This document shows positions 50,945 through 62,778 of a stretch of DNA of 64,000 nt, in pieces. The notes under the pieces were generated by a model. That model saw nothing but the letters and a program-made list of their open reading frames with translations. It was not told where the DNA came from and ran no database searches. The position numbers were made by a program, and so were the translations under genes. Every line of letters starts with the position of its first letter. The first letter of the stretch is position 1. This DNA comes from Thozetella sp. PMI_491 (Eukaryota > Ascomycota > Sordariomycetes > Chaetosphaeriales > Chaetosphaeriaceae), in NCBI GenBank assembly GCA_021432635.1, contig MU270095.1:202152-266151 (forward strand), in the 5' to 3' direction.

Positions 50945-53900
50945 ATGTCGGGATACCCGAATCAACAGCAGCCGCAGCAGCACCACCATCAAGACTACGA
51001 TGATGGCTACGGCCATCACGACGGTCAACACGGTGGCAATACCGATTCGTACTACCAGGACGATCAGTATTACGATCAGAACGGCTATGATCGCCACGAC
51101 CGCCAGGACCGCCACCAGGGCGGAGAGGGATACTACGATGAATCGTGCGTTTTCGCAATCCTCCTTTTCTCGCGGTCCCGGTTTGCTAACCCAGGTGCTT
51201 CCTTCTAGCGGGTACTACAATGCCGACCCCAACAACCCTTATCACCAGGATGGCGGCTACTACGAGGGCCACGACCAGTACCAGGACGACTATTACAACA
51301 ATGGCTACTACGACCAAGGGTACGACCAGGGCTACGACCGCCGGCGCGGCGAGGACGATTCGGAGACTTTCAGCGATTTCACAATGAGGTCAGACGTCCA
51401 GCGTGCGACCGATATGGACTACTACGGTCGTGGCGACGAGCGGTACAACAGCTACCAGGAGGGCCAGGGCAATCGTGGATACCGCCCGCCGTCGTCGCAG
51501 ATTTCGTACGGTGGCAATCGATCGTCGGGTGCCTCGACTCCCAACTACGGCTTGGATTACGGCAACGTTCTGCCCGCCGGTCAGCGCTCGCGCGAGCCTT
51601 ACCCTGCCTGGACCTCGGACGCTCAGATTCCCCTCTCCAAGGAAGAGGTGGAGGACATCTTCATGGATCTGACCGCCAAGTTTGGTTTTCAGCGAGACAG
51701 CATGCGCAACATGTATGATCACTTCATGACGCTGCTCGATTCTCGAGCCTCGCGCATGACGCCCAACCAGGCTCTGCTCTCGCTTCACGCCGACTATATC
51801 GGAGGAGACAACGCGAACTACCGAAAGTGGTATTTCGCCGCCCACTTGGACCTGGACGATGCTGTTGGGTTCGCCAACATGAAAGGCAAGGGACTTCGCC
51901 GCACCCGCAAGCAGAAGAAGAAGAAGTCGGACGGACAGAATGAATCTGACGTCCTGGACGACCTAGAGGGCGACGACTCGCTCGAGGCCGCCGAGTATCG
52001 CTGGAAGACGCGTATGAACAGGATGTCACAGCACGACCGTGTTCGGCAGCTTGCACTCTACTTGCTCTGCTGGGGCGAGGCGAACCAGGTCCGCTTCATG
52101 CCCGAGTGTCTATGCTTCATCTTCAAATGTGCGGACGATTACTTGAACTCGCCCGCCTGCCAGAACATGGTCGAGCCGGTTGAGGAGTTTACGTTCCTCA
52201 ACTCAGTCATCACCCCGCTGTACGAGTACATCCGGGATCAGGGCTATGAGATCCTGGACGGCGTCTACGTCCGCCGTGAGAGGGACCACAACCAGATCAT
52301 CGGCTACGATGACTGCAACCAGCTCTTCTGGTATCCGGAGGGTATCGAGCGCATCGTCATGGCCGACAAGAGCAAGCTGGTCGATGTGCCTCCCGCGGAG
52401 CGCTACCTGAAGCTCAAGGACGTCAACTGGAAGAAGGTCTTCTTCAAGACGTACAAGGAAACCCGCTCGTGGTTCCACCTGCTTGTCAACTTCAACCGTA
52501 TCTGGATCATCCACTTGACCATGTACTGGTTCTACGCCTCGTTCAACGCTCCGACCCTGATTACGCCCAACTACGAGCAGCAAAGGAACCAGTCCCCTCC
52601 GGCCGCCGCTTACTGGTCTTTCGTTGGCTTTGGAGGCACCATTGCGTCTCTGATCCAGATCCTGGCCACCCTCGCTGAATGGGCCTATGTCCCGCGTCGT
52701 TGGGCCGGTGCGCAGCATCTGACAAAGCGATTGCTGTTCCTCATCCTAATCTTCGTTATCAATGTCGGTCCTGGAGTCTACGTCTTCATGCCCGCGAAGA
52801 ACACCAAGGAGCTGCTGGACAGGCAGAACGGCCAGATCGCCTATATCCTCGGTATTGTGCAGTTCTTCATCGCCCTGGCCACCTTCCTCTTCTTTGCCAT
52901 CATGCCTCTTGGCGGCTTGTTCGGAAGCTATTTGACCAAGAATTCGAGGCGGTATGTGGCTAGCCAGACGTTCACGGCCAGCTACCCTCGCCTCCGTGGA
53001 AACGACATGGCGATGTCCTTCGGGCTTTGGGTGGTGGTCTTCGGCGCCAAGTTTGGCGAATCGTATGCTGCCCTTGCCCTGTCTTTCCGCGACCCTATCC
53101 GGTACCTCCTCCTCATGGACACGACGAGCTGCCTAGGTGACAAGCTGTTCGGCGCGGCGAACGCAAATATCCTCTGCAAGTATCAGCCCCAGATTACGCT
53201 TGCTCTGATGACCTTTACCGATTTGATCTTCTTCTTCCTTGACACGTACCTATGGTACGTCCTGGCCAACACTGCATTCTCCATTGCCCGGTCCTTCTAC
53301 CTGGGTGCGTCGATCTTGACGCCTTGGAGGAACATTTTCTCCCGCCTCCCCAAGCGTATTTACTCTAAGATTCTGGCCACCACCGATATGGAGATCAAGT
53401 ACAAGCCAAAGGTGCTTATCTCCCAGATCTGGAACGCCATCGTCATCTCCATGTACCGTGAGCATCTGCTGGCCATCGACCATGTGCAGAAGCTTCTGTA
53501 CCACCAGGTGCCTTCGGAGCAGGAGGGCAAGAGGACTCTGCGTGCCCCGACCTTCTTCGTGTCTCAAGAGGACCATTCGTTCAAGACCGAGTTCTTCCCG
53601 AGCAAGAGCGAGGCTGAGCGTCGGATTTCCTTCTTCGCTCACTCTCTGTCCACCCCCATCCCGGAGCCACTGCCCGTCGACAACATGCCTACTTTCACCG
53701 TCTTGATCCCGCACTACGGTGAGAAGATTCTCCTTTCACTCAGGGAGATCATCCGTGAAGACGAGCCCTACTCGCGTGTCACCCTCCTGGAGTACCTCAA
53801 GCAGCTGCATCCCAATGAGTGGGACTGCTTTGTCAAGGACACCAAGATCCTCGCGGACGAGACCTCGCAGTTCAATGGCGACTATGAGAAGAGCGAGAAG

Positions 53901-56878
53901 GACACTCAGAAGAGCAAGATCGATGATCTGCCTTTCTACTTCCTGGGTTTCAAGTCGTCGGCACCTGAGTACACCCTGCGGACCCGTATCTGGGCCTCGC
54001 TTCGCTTCCAGACTCTGTACCGTACCGTCTCCGGTTTCATGAACTACAGCCGTGCCATTAAGCTGCTCTACCGTGTCGAGAACCCCGAGGTCGTCCAGAT
54101 GTTCGGAGGCAACTCGGACAAGCTCGAGCGTGAGCTGGAACGCATGGCCCGCCGCAAGTTCAAGCTTATCGTCTCGATGCAGCGGTATGCAAAGTTCAAG
54201 AAGGAGGAAATGGAGAACGCCGAGTTCCTGCTCCGTGCCTACCCCGACCTGCAGATCGCCTACCTGGATGAAGAGCCTCCTGTGAACGAGGGCGACGAGC
54301 ACCGCCTTTACTCTGCCCTCATCGATGGCCACTGCGAGATCATGGAGAACGGCATGCGCAAGCCCAAGTTCCGCATCCAGCTCTCGGGCAACCCGATCCT
54401 GGGTGACGGCAAGTCGGACAACCAGAACCATGCCCTCATCTTCTACCGCGGCGAGTACATCCAGCTCATCGATGCCAACCAGGACAACTACCTCGAGGAG
54501 TGTCTCAAGATCCGCAGTGTTCTAGCCGAGTTCGAGGAGATGAAGACTGACAACGTCTCGCCGTACACCCCTGGTGTCCAGAACCCCGTCAAGGCTCCGG
54601 TGGCCATCTTGGGTGCCCGCGAGTACATTTTCTCGGAAAACATTGGTGTGCTCGGTGATATCGCTGCCGGAAAGGAACAGACGTTCGGCACTCTCTTCGC
54701 CAGGACCCTCGCGCAGATTGGCGGCAAGCTGCACTATGGTCACCCGGATTTCCTCAACGGCATCTTCATGACAACTCGCGGCGGTGTCTCCAAGGCGCAG
54801 AAAGGTCTCCACCTGAACGAGGATATTTACGCCGGTATGAACGCTATCTTGCGTGGCGGACGCATCAAGCACTGCGAGTACTACCAGTGCGGTAAGGGTC
54901 GTGATTTGGGTTTCGGCTCCATTCTGAACTTCACCACCAAGATCGGCACTGGTATGGGCGAACAGATGCTCTCTCGCGAGTACTACTACCTCGGAACCCA
55001 GCTGCCTCTAGACCGTTTCCTCTCTTTCTACTACGCCCACCCTGGATTCCACATCAATAACATGTTCATCATGTTGTCGGTGCAGATGTTCATGATCACC
55101 TTGCTTAACATCGGAGCCCTCCGCGACCAGACCATTCCCTGCGAGTATAACCGAAACGTCCCCATCACCGACGAGATGTTCCCCACTGGCTGCCAGAACA
55201 CGGACGCGCTTATGGACTGGATCTGGCGTTGCATTGTCTCCATCTTCTTCGTCTTCTTCATGTCCTTCATTCCTCTGGTCTTCCAGGAGTTGTTCGAGCG
55301 CGGCTTCCTGCGCGCCGCCAGCCGCTTCGCCAGGCAACTCCTCTCGCTGTCCATGTTCTTCGAGGTTTTCGTCACTCAGATCTACGCCAACTCGGTGCAG
55401 CAGGACATTTCCTTCGGCGGAGCCCGTTACATCGGTACCGGTCGTGGTTTCGCAACTGCTCGCATCCCCTTCGGTGTGCTCTACTCGCGTTTCGCCGGTC
55501 CCTCGATTTACTTCGGCGCCCGCATGCTTATGATGCTAATCTTCGCCACCCTGACCGTCTGGCAAGGTGCGCTGATCTACTTTTACCTGTCGCTCCTGGC
55601 CCTGATCATCTCGCCCTTCCTGTACAACCCGCACCAGTTCTCGTGGAACGACTTCTTCATCGACTACCGCGACTTCTTGCGCTGGCTCTCTCGTGGCAAC
55701 TCGCGCTCGCACGCTTCGTCGTGGATCGCCTTCTGCCGCCTGTCGCGTACCAGGATCACCGGTTACAAGCGAAAGGTCGTTGGCGACCCCTCTGGCAAGC
55801 TCTCTGCCGATGTGCCCCGGGCTGCTATCACCAACCTGTTCTTCGGAGAGATTGTTTCGCCCCTGCTCCTGGTTGTCGTCACCTTGATTCCCTATCTCTT
55901 CATGAACGCGCAGACCGGCGTCAAGGCCAACGACTCGAAAGCCACACCATCGGGCTCGCTCCTCCGCGTTCTCATCGTGGCCATGGCCCCTGTTGCCATT
56001 AACGCCGGTGCCTTGATGGTCTTCTTCTTCATGGCCTGCTTCATGGGACCGCTCCTGAGCATGTGCTGCAAGAAGTTTGGAAGCGTGCTCGCCGCAATTG
56101 CTCACGCTATTGCCGTCATTATGGCCCTAGTTTTCTTCGAGGCCATGTTCCTACTTGAGGGCTTCGTCTTTAGCAAGACGCTGATGGGCATGATCGCTGC
56201 TCTCGCCATTCAGAGGTTTTTCTTCAAGATCATCGTCTCGCTGACGCTTACGCGTGAGTTCCGGACGGATCAAGCCAACATCGCTTTCTGGACTGGCAAG
56301 TGGTACTCTATGGGCTGGCATTCTGTCTCTCAGCCGGCGCGTGAGTTCCTTTGCAAGATCACCGAGCTAAGCATGTTTGCCGGCGACTTCATTCTGGGTC
56401 ACATCCTTCTATTCTTGATGCTGCCTGTCATCCTGATCCCCCAGGTCGACAAGCTGCACTCGATCATGCTCTTCTGGCTCCGCCCCAGGTATGTTGCTGC
56501 GCATTTCCACTTCTTCGATACTCTCTTGCCTGTTGCTAACAACCGATTTCTAGTCGCCAAATCCGCCCTCCCATCTACTCCATGAAGCAGTCCAAGCTTC
56601 GGAGGAGACGCGTCGTCCGCTACGCGATCCTCTACTTCGTCATGCTTGTTGTCTTTGTCGCTCTGCTCGTCGGGCCCGTCGTGGCTGGCAAGCACATTCC
56701 CACCGACCAGATCAAGAGCGCTCTGTCCGACTTCGGCTTGGTTCAGCCTACAGGCCAGAACAAGGACGACACTAGGAGCAGGACGCCAACGGGCACCGGA
56801 TCACCAACCTACACGAACACGGAAGGCCTCTCACCCGGCGCCTCGAGTTCCTCAGTCGCCAAGATGCTGCTGTACTAA
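50945..56878 (+). CDS. fks1: 1,3-beta-glucan synthase catalytic subunit Fks1
   Basis: Plasma-membrane GT48 enzyme that polymerises UDP-glucose into cell-wall beta-1,3-glucan; the echinocandin target, regulated by Rho1. Three exons: 50945-51144, 51209-56488 and 56554-56878; introns of 64 and 65 bp; 1934 aa, the usual family length. Residues 1-200 are hydrophilic, rich in Gln, Tyr, Asp and His. The FKS1 N-terminal domain follows ([19 protein letters not shown], then [12 protein letters not shown]), then a first membrane block. The large cytoplasmic catalytic region includes [33 protein letters not shown] and [20 protein letters not shown] second membrane block ends in [14 protein letters not shown], restored by the last intron. 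Hot spot 1 reads [13 protein letters not shown] (A688 where yeast has F639); hot spot 2 reads DWIWRC (from residue 1403). The start MSGYPNQQQ is the first ATG of the frame. Confidence 0.97.
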
Positions 56879-57918
56879 GGTCTTTTACCCGATGACCTTG
56901 TATCATATGAAACCCACCCGGATTTCTCTGCATCGGCAAAGGTCCTGGTGGAAATGTCTTATTTTTTCCCCGGCTGGCTAAGCCGCGGTAACGGATGATG
57001 TTGTCGTACTCTGGCGCTCTGTATTGCTTTGCCTCATTGTCCCTTTTTCTTTAACTAGTGCACATCACATCAGGGTGGCAGGCATGGGTAAACGGCTCTC
57101 TCTCTCTCTAGACTTTTGTTGTTGGACTGTCTTCATCTTCCATACATGAGCCTCGTCTCGACCCTGGAGGTGGAAAGGGGGTTGCAATCGTAATTACTTA
57201 GTCTTGTCCCAACTATGGCTCATCCCTGTGCCAACCTGGCCGGGGATGAGGGGCAGTAGACAGCTTTGAGCAAACTGAATTTCCCCCATCTGTTCTCCAG
57301 TCTTTTGCTTGTTGGCCAAAACGATAGGTGCAAGGAGGGTCGAAGGTTTTTTTTTTTTTGTCTTTAGACCCGAAGGACATGAGATATCGATGGTAATGTG
57401 CTCGGACATGAATGCTGACGGAGAAAAAGAGCATTGGAGGGAGGCATTTCAAAATTGTATTGACTCAAATTGACGAGAATTGACCAGAATTCTTCAAAAC
57501 CCATGGCCTCCCGACCTCGAGTTCCCTCCTACTTGGCGCAGTTTGTCCCACAATCAGTCATGTTTTTGGGAAGGGAGATTCTGGTCCAATTAGGAGGCCG
57601 CCCGCCAATTAGAGAAGGCGCCAGGTGCGTCTTGCAGACCTTGCAGACCCCTGGCCGCTTATGCGCCGTAGACTTGGATGTAAGCGGTGGGGCCCGCTAG
57701 TTAAGTGATAAGCCGCCCCTGAACGGCGACGCGAATGAACGGTCCGACGTGACGCAAATCTCCGTGGAAAGAAAGGAAAAAGGTCGAATTGACACCTCCG
57801 CCTCGTGAGCTTCTTCTGCCCTTTGCACAGCCAACCCACCACCACCGCGTGCCGCCAACCGCTCTCCCTGCTTCAATACAACCCCAATAGCGAATCTCAA
57901 CACAGGGTCCGGCCGCCG
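56879..57918. promoter_or_regulatory. Intergenic fks1-lcb1, 3' UTR and lcb1 promoter
   Basis: About 1 kb between two genes in tandem. The left part is T-rich, with a (CT)n patch near 57097-57110 and a T13 tract at about 57347-57359, as expected of a 3' untranslated region. The right part is the lcb1 promoter and leader. No gene is supported here. Confidence 0.55.
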
Positions 57919-59830
57919 ATGTCTACGATGGATCTCCACGAGATCCAAACGCAGCTCAATCTGTGGCTCAACGCGACCTCGCACCATTTCCAAAAGGTTC
58001 CCGGCTCTGCCGTGCTCATCCGCTACGTCCGCGCCAGCTACCAGAATGACCCTGTCCGGTCCGCTGTCGAGCTGGTGCTGGTGATATTCTTCATACGATA
58101 CCTGCTCTCGCCGTCTTACTCGACCAGCAAGCAGAACTTCATCAAGTTGACCGAGGACGTAAGCAACTTCCTTCCACCTGTTCGCCCACCATCGCGCCCA
58201 TCATGATGACTAACACTGCGGCGGATAGGAAATCGATGAGCTTGTCGAGGAGTGGACGCCGGAGCCGCTGGTAGGTGAGCAGGATGCCTTGGAGGAGATC
58301 GAAGCCGAGAAGATCCCTGTTCTAGTCGGGTGAGTTAACACGCGCTCCCTCTTTATCTGCCTTCCCCCCCCGGCTTTACTCCGTGAAGCCCGGGCTAATC
58401 TTACCATTGTTCACTCGTCTAGACCAACGGGACCGAAGTCGAAACTCGCCAACGGGCGGACCGTTACGAATCTCGCATCCTACAACTTCTATAACTTTAA
58501 CGCGAACGAACAAGTCAAGGAGAAGGCGATCCAGACGCTCCGGACCTACGGTGTTGGCCCCTGCGGCCCACCGCAGTTCTACGGGAACCAGGATATCCAC
58601 ATGAAACTCGAGGCCGATATCTCGTCCTTCCTCGGGACCGAGGGTGCCATCGTCTACGCCCAGTCTTTCTCCACCATCTCTAGCGTGATTCCCTCTTTCT
58701 GCAAGCGCGGCGACGTCATCGTGGCCGACAAAGCTGTCAACTACTCCATCCGCAAGGGCCTGCAGGGGTCTCGTAGCAACATCAAATGGTACAATCATAA
58801 CGACCTGGACGACCTGGAGCAGGTCATGAGGAAGGTGATGCAGGATCAGGCCCGGTCCAAGAAGCTGACGCGCCGCTTCATCGTCACTGAGGCCCTGTTC
58901 GAAACGGTTGGCGACACCAACAATCTCCCCAGACTCATCGAGCTCAAGGAGAAGTACAAGTTCCGCCTGATCCTGGACGAGACGTGGTCCTTCGGTGTCC
59001 TCGGCCGCACCGGACGTGGTCTTACTGAGGCGCAAAACGTTGACCCCTCGCAAGTTGACATGATCGTGGGGTCGCTTGCGGGCCCGCTCTGTGCCAGCGG
59101 CGGCTTCTGCGCCGGCGCGAAGGACGTTGTCGAGCACCAGCGCCTCAACGCCCTCTCTTATACTTTCTCGGCTGCCCTACCCGCCATGATGGCCGTCACG
59201 AGCAGCGAGACGTTGAACATACTGCAGTCGAATCCCGAGATCCTGACGCAGTCCCGCGAGAACATCAAGGCGATGAAGGCCCAGCTCGACCCCCGGAGCG
59301 ACTGGGTTGTATGCACCAGCGCGCCCGAGAACCCCGTCATGGTGCTCACGCTGAAGCCGGACGTGGTAAAGGCGCGGAGGCTGAGCCGCGACGACCAGGA
59401 GCGCCTGCTGCAAGAATGCGTGGACGAGGTACGTTTGCGACCGTGTTCCGGCCCCTGTTTCCAATTATTTTCTTCCTCTTCCGAGCTGCGTTGGCTCCGT
59501 TATGTCCCTTGGTTGCTTCCGTCTTTTCCGTGCGTATGTGTTGTGTGTGTGTTGCGTGTGCTGTGGGTCAGTGCCATGTTCAGAAACAGTGACTGACGCC
59601 TTCTGCAGGCCCTGGCCAACGGTGTGCTCATTACCCGCCTGAAAGGCATGCCAATCGTCCGCAACATCGGCCCGAACAATGGGGATTGGGTCGTGCAGCC
59701 CGCACTCAAGGTTTGCGTGACATCGGGCCTCTCCAAAAAGGACATGGAAAAGGCCGGGGTGACTATTCGACATGCCATCACCAAAGTCATGACACGCAAG
59801 ACGAACAACAAGCTAGGACTGCCGGCTTGA
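57919..59830 (+). CDS. lcb1: Serine palmitoyltransferase subunit Lcb1
   Basis: Non-catalytic partner of Lcb2 in endoplasmic-reticulum serine palmitoyltransferase, which condenses serine with palmitoyl-CoA, the first step of sphingolipid synthesis. Four exons: 57919-58158, 58229-58329, 58423-59428 and 59609-59830; introns of 70, 93 and 180 bp; 522 aa. One membrane helix lies near residues 49-64 (AVELVLVIFFIRYLLS). The aminotransferase-fold body has LASYNFYNFNANEQVKEKA, YGVGPCGPPQFYG (C161 aligns with the conserved Cys mutated in human SPTLC1 neuropathy) and GTEGAIVYAQSFSTISSVIP. It also has ILDETWSFGVLGRTGRG. As expected for Lcb1 and not Lcb2, the stretch IVGSLAGPLCASGGFCAG has no pyridoxal-phosphate lysine. 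The ATG reading MSTMDLHEIQ is the first family-like start; 38 upstream in-frame codons look like leader. Confidence 0.95.
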
Positions 59831-61321
59831 ACGGCCCGCACGATGCTGCTGACGATATAAAGACGGCAATTCCACGCCGGAATTGCGTGGCCGAAGGGAA
59901 GCTGTCGGTACTATGGTCTGTCTTCGCCAGGGGAGGTAGGATGTTTCTCTTCGAAGTAGGACAGAGACAAGGCGGTGCTGTGACATGGCTGTATGCACAG
60001 GAGGTTGCGTAGACCAGCGGTGCTAGCTTGCGACGGTTGGGCAAGGGAACGGGCATGCATGGCTCTTGGCTAACTCCCTAGACCACCACCAGCTCGCAAG
60101 TTCGCTTGGCTGCTTAACGACTGCCATTTGTAGATATATTTGCATTAGTATATTTAACTCAGCGAGCTATAGATGGATCGACGCCTGTCGAAAGATAATA
60201 TGAATATAAACTGCTTCGAACACTCCGCAAAGCCCCTCTCAGCGACCTAGGCCGTGATTCTAACCGTAGCGTCCGCCCCTTCGAACTAAGTATGAACTTT
60301 CTGACCGCATGACGCCTACAAGAGATCTGCAGGCGGCCTGACCACCTTTCGGGCTGCGACTGCCGGGTTCGTCGCAGGTCGTCAACAGTCTCGTACTCCT
60401 GCATCTGCATCTAGGAATAGGTTAAGGCAAGCGGTTTCTAGCGCGATAGATACCTACTAATCCGGGCCCTCGTGTCATCCCAGCGCCCTCCTTCCCGCAC
60501 CCTCCTCCCGCCCAGCCCCTGCCACTTCTCGTCGCCGGGCGCGTCTGCGTCGTGTGCTGAAGCGGATGACGTTCTGAGACATTACCAGGCCGAACTTTTC
60601 CAGCTTGATCTCCAGTGTTTGGTATGTGGGTATGAGGTTGATCTACCGCTACCTTCCCGCTAACTCCACCATGCGGTTCGCCAGGGCGAGGAGCGACCCG
60701 GCTGAGTATACACGCCGTCGTACCTACCTTACCTACCTTTTCGTCATCGTCCACTCCCCTTTTTACCTTTCCTCCTTTCGCCTTCTCTCTCTCGAGATGC
60801 TTCAGGCCCGAAAGTACTGCTGCAAAACGGAAACATGCCGGTTCCAATCAACCTCTCCGGATGTTGCTAGGGTGTCTCACCTCTACCATCTCATCCCGTT
60901 CCTCGTAGTCTGATATCGCATTCCTCTGTTCTCGGCCACCCAGCCACGCCGCATTCCTCCCACCCCTTTGTTATCTGATGTCTCCAGCTCCCGCAGTGAC
61001 TCGCGGGACGCGGTAGCAGATCGGTTGGGGCTAACCCTATATGATGTCTAGACCTGGGTTTCTGCCTCGATCACCCAACGTCTTCCGCTTTCGAGGTAAA
61101 CCTGTCACTCGCTTGTCCCTTTTCATCCAGGTCATTTGACCGGTTGTCGTTCTCTCCAGGCTCCCTCTGAACCCCCGTCCACTCTCTAAATCACTCTCGT
61201 TTGGGCTACATTTCATTAGCCACCCAAATTGTGTCGCTCTCTTAAACCCGAGGGTCTTGGCTTGGTATCAGTTCTTTGACAGAGCTGCTTTCTCCTCAAC
61301 GGCCTGTCTGACGCAGCCAAG
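59831..61321. promoter_or_regulatory. Intergenic lcb1-GH17, with GH17 promoter
   Basis: The left half is the lcb1 3' flank and turns AT-rich around 60130-60200. The right half has pyrimidine-rich stretches and leads into the GH17 start. Short frames on both strands are not convincing, and no RNA gene was recognised. Confidence 0.5.
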
Positions 61322-62778
61322 ATGAGATTCACCAACTGCTCGCTTGCCTTCGTCTCCATCGTGGGACTGGCCGCTGCGAAACCCGCCGGTAAGGACTCTG
61401 TCGCTCGTGCCGTTTATCGGTGATGTCTAACACCGGACAGGTCGGGATGTGCACGCCGCTCATGCTCCAGCCCATAAAAAGCCAAGTCCGAAGCCGACAG
61501 GGACCAGGGTACATCATATTCTGAAGGATTCCCATAAGGGTATCCTCACGTTTACTGATCCCACCGTCACGAAGCCGACCAAGGCGCCCGAGATCGTTGT
61601 TTTCACTGACAAGAAGGGGAACCCCGTACGCACCACGACGGAAGTCGTCTGGGTCGTTCCTCCGCATCCAACGGGCCTGTGGAACGGCACTCACTCAAAC
61701 GGCACGAACTCGAGCTCATCGTCATCGATCCAAGTGCCACCGACTCCAAGCCCGTTCATCCCTCCAACAGTGCTACCTGTAGCGGCGCCAGAAACAGCAG
61801 CTCCAGGCACGCCAGAAGCAGCAGCAAGTCCAGCTATCATTGAGACAGCTGCGGCCCCACCGCCAAATCCCAGTCCTGCCGGCGACGTGAAGGCACCCAC
61901 GACGGGATTCAGCGGCGCGGCCGGTCTCACAGGAGTTACATATTCTCCGTATGCTGCGGACGGGTCTTGCAAATCGTCCGGTCAGGTTCTGTCTGATATG
62001 AAGAGGCTGGAAGGCTTGCATGGGGCGGTCCGTATTTATGGTGTCGACTGCAACCAGGTCGACTCGGTTATGCAGGCAGCCAATTCCATCGGAGTAAAGG
62101 TGATGCTGGGTATCTTCGACGTCGATGCGATGGACGATGGAATCAACCAGATGACGTCGGCAGTCAAAGCCAACGGCGGATGGGGCCCCGTCGCGGCCGT
62201 CAGCATTGGCAACGAGCTCGTCAACAACGGCCAGGCGTCAGCGGACCAGATGATTCAGGCGGTCAATTCGGCACGGCAGTCACTGCGTGCTGCTGGCTAC
62301 AACGGGCCCGTTGTGACTGTCGACACTTTCGTGGCTATGCAGAAATACCCTGCGCTATGTGACAACTCGGACTTCTGTGCAATGAACATCCACCCCTTCT
62401 TTGACCCCAACACGGACGCAAGCGGGGCCGGCGAGTTCGTCGCGAACCAGGTCGAGAGGACACGCCAGTTGCTCAGCGATCCCAACCAGCGCATTGTTGT
62501 CACCGAGAGCGGGTGGCCGACCCAGGGCAGCGCTAACGGCGCCGCCGTCCCGGGCCAGGAGAACCAGCAGGTGGCACTACAATCGCTCATGGACAACTAC
62601 GGCTCGCAGAACCCGGAGAACTTATTCATGTTCACTGCCTTTAACGACCTGTGGAAGAAGGCGGATCCTGGCACATTCTACGCCGAGCAGTTCTGGGGCA
62701 TGGTGAGTGGCTCCCTGACAACTTATATGTAGACAGAGGTGGACACTAACAAGCGGCGAGCAGCACTCTGACTCTTAA
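61322..62778 (+). CDS. Secreted GH17 glucan 1,3-beta-glucosidase/transglycosidase
   Basis: Predicted extracellular or cell-wall enzyme of glycoside hydrolase family 17 (Scw4/Scw11-like), cutting or remodelling beta-1,3-glucan. Exons: 61322-61388, 61441-62702 and probably 62764-62778; introns of 52 and 61 bp; 447 aa. Residues 1-20 are a signal peptide (hydrophobic core SLAFVSIVGLAAA) split from the rest by the first intron. A His/Lys/Pro-rich stretch, an N-glycosylation-rich Ser/Asn patch and a Pro/Ala-rich linker reach to about residue 180. The GH17 barrel follows, beginning GVTYSPYAADGSC. Acid/base E281 lies in VSIGNELVNNG, and nucleophile E378 in VVTESGWPTQG. The final intron has a GTGAGT donor, an ACTAAC branch point and a CAG acceptor, and gives the end FWGMHSDS. 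Reading through it instead ends at 62732 in SGSLTTYM. No GPI signal is seen. Confidence 0.9.
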
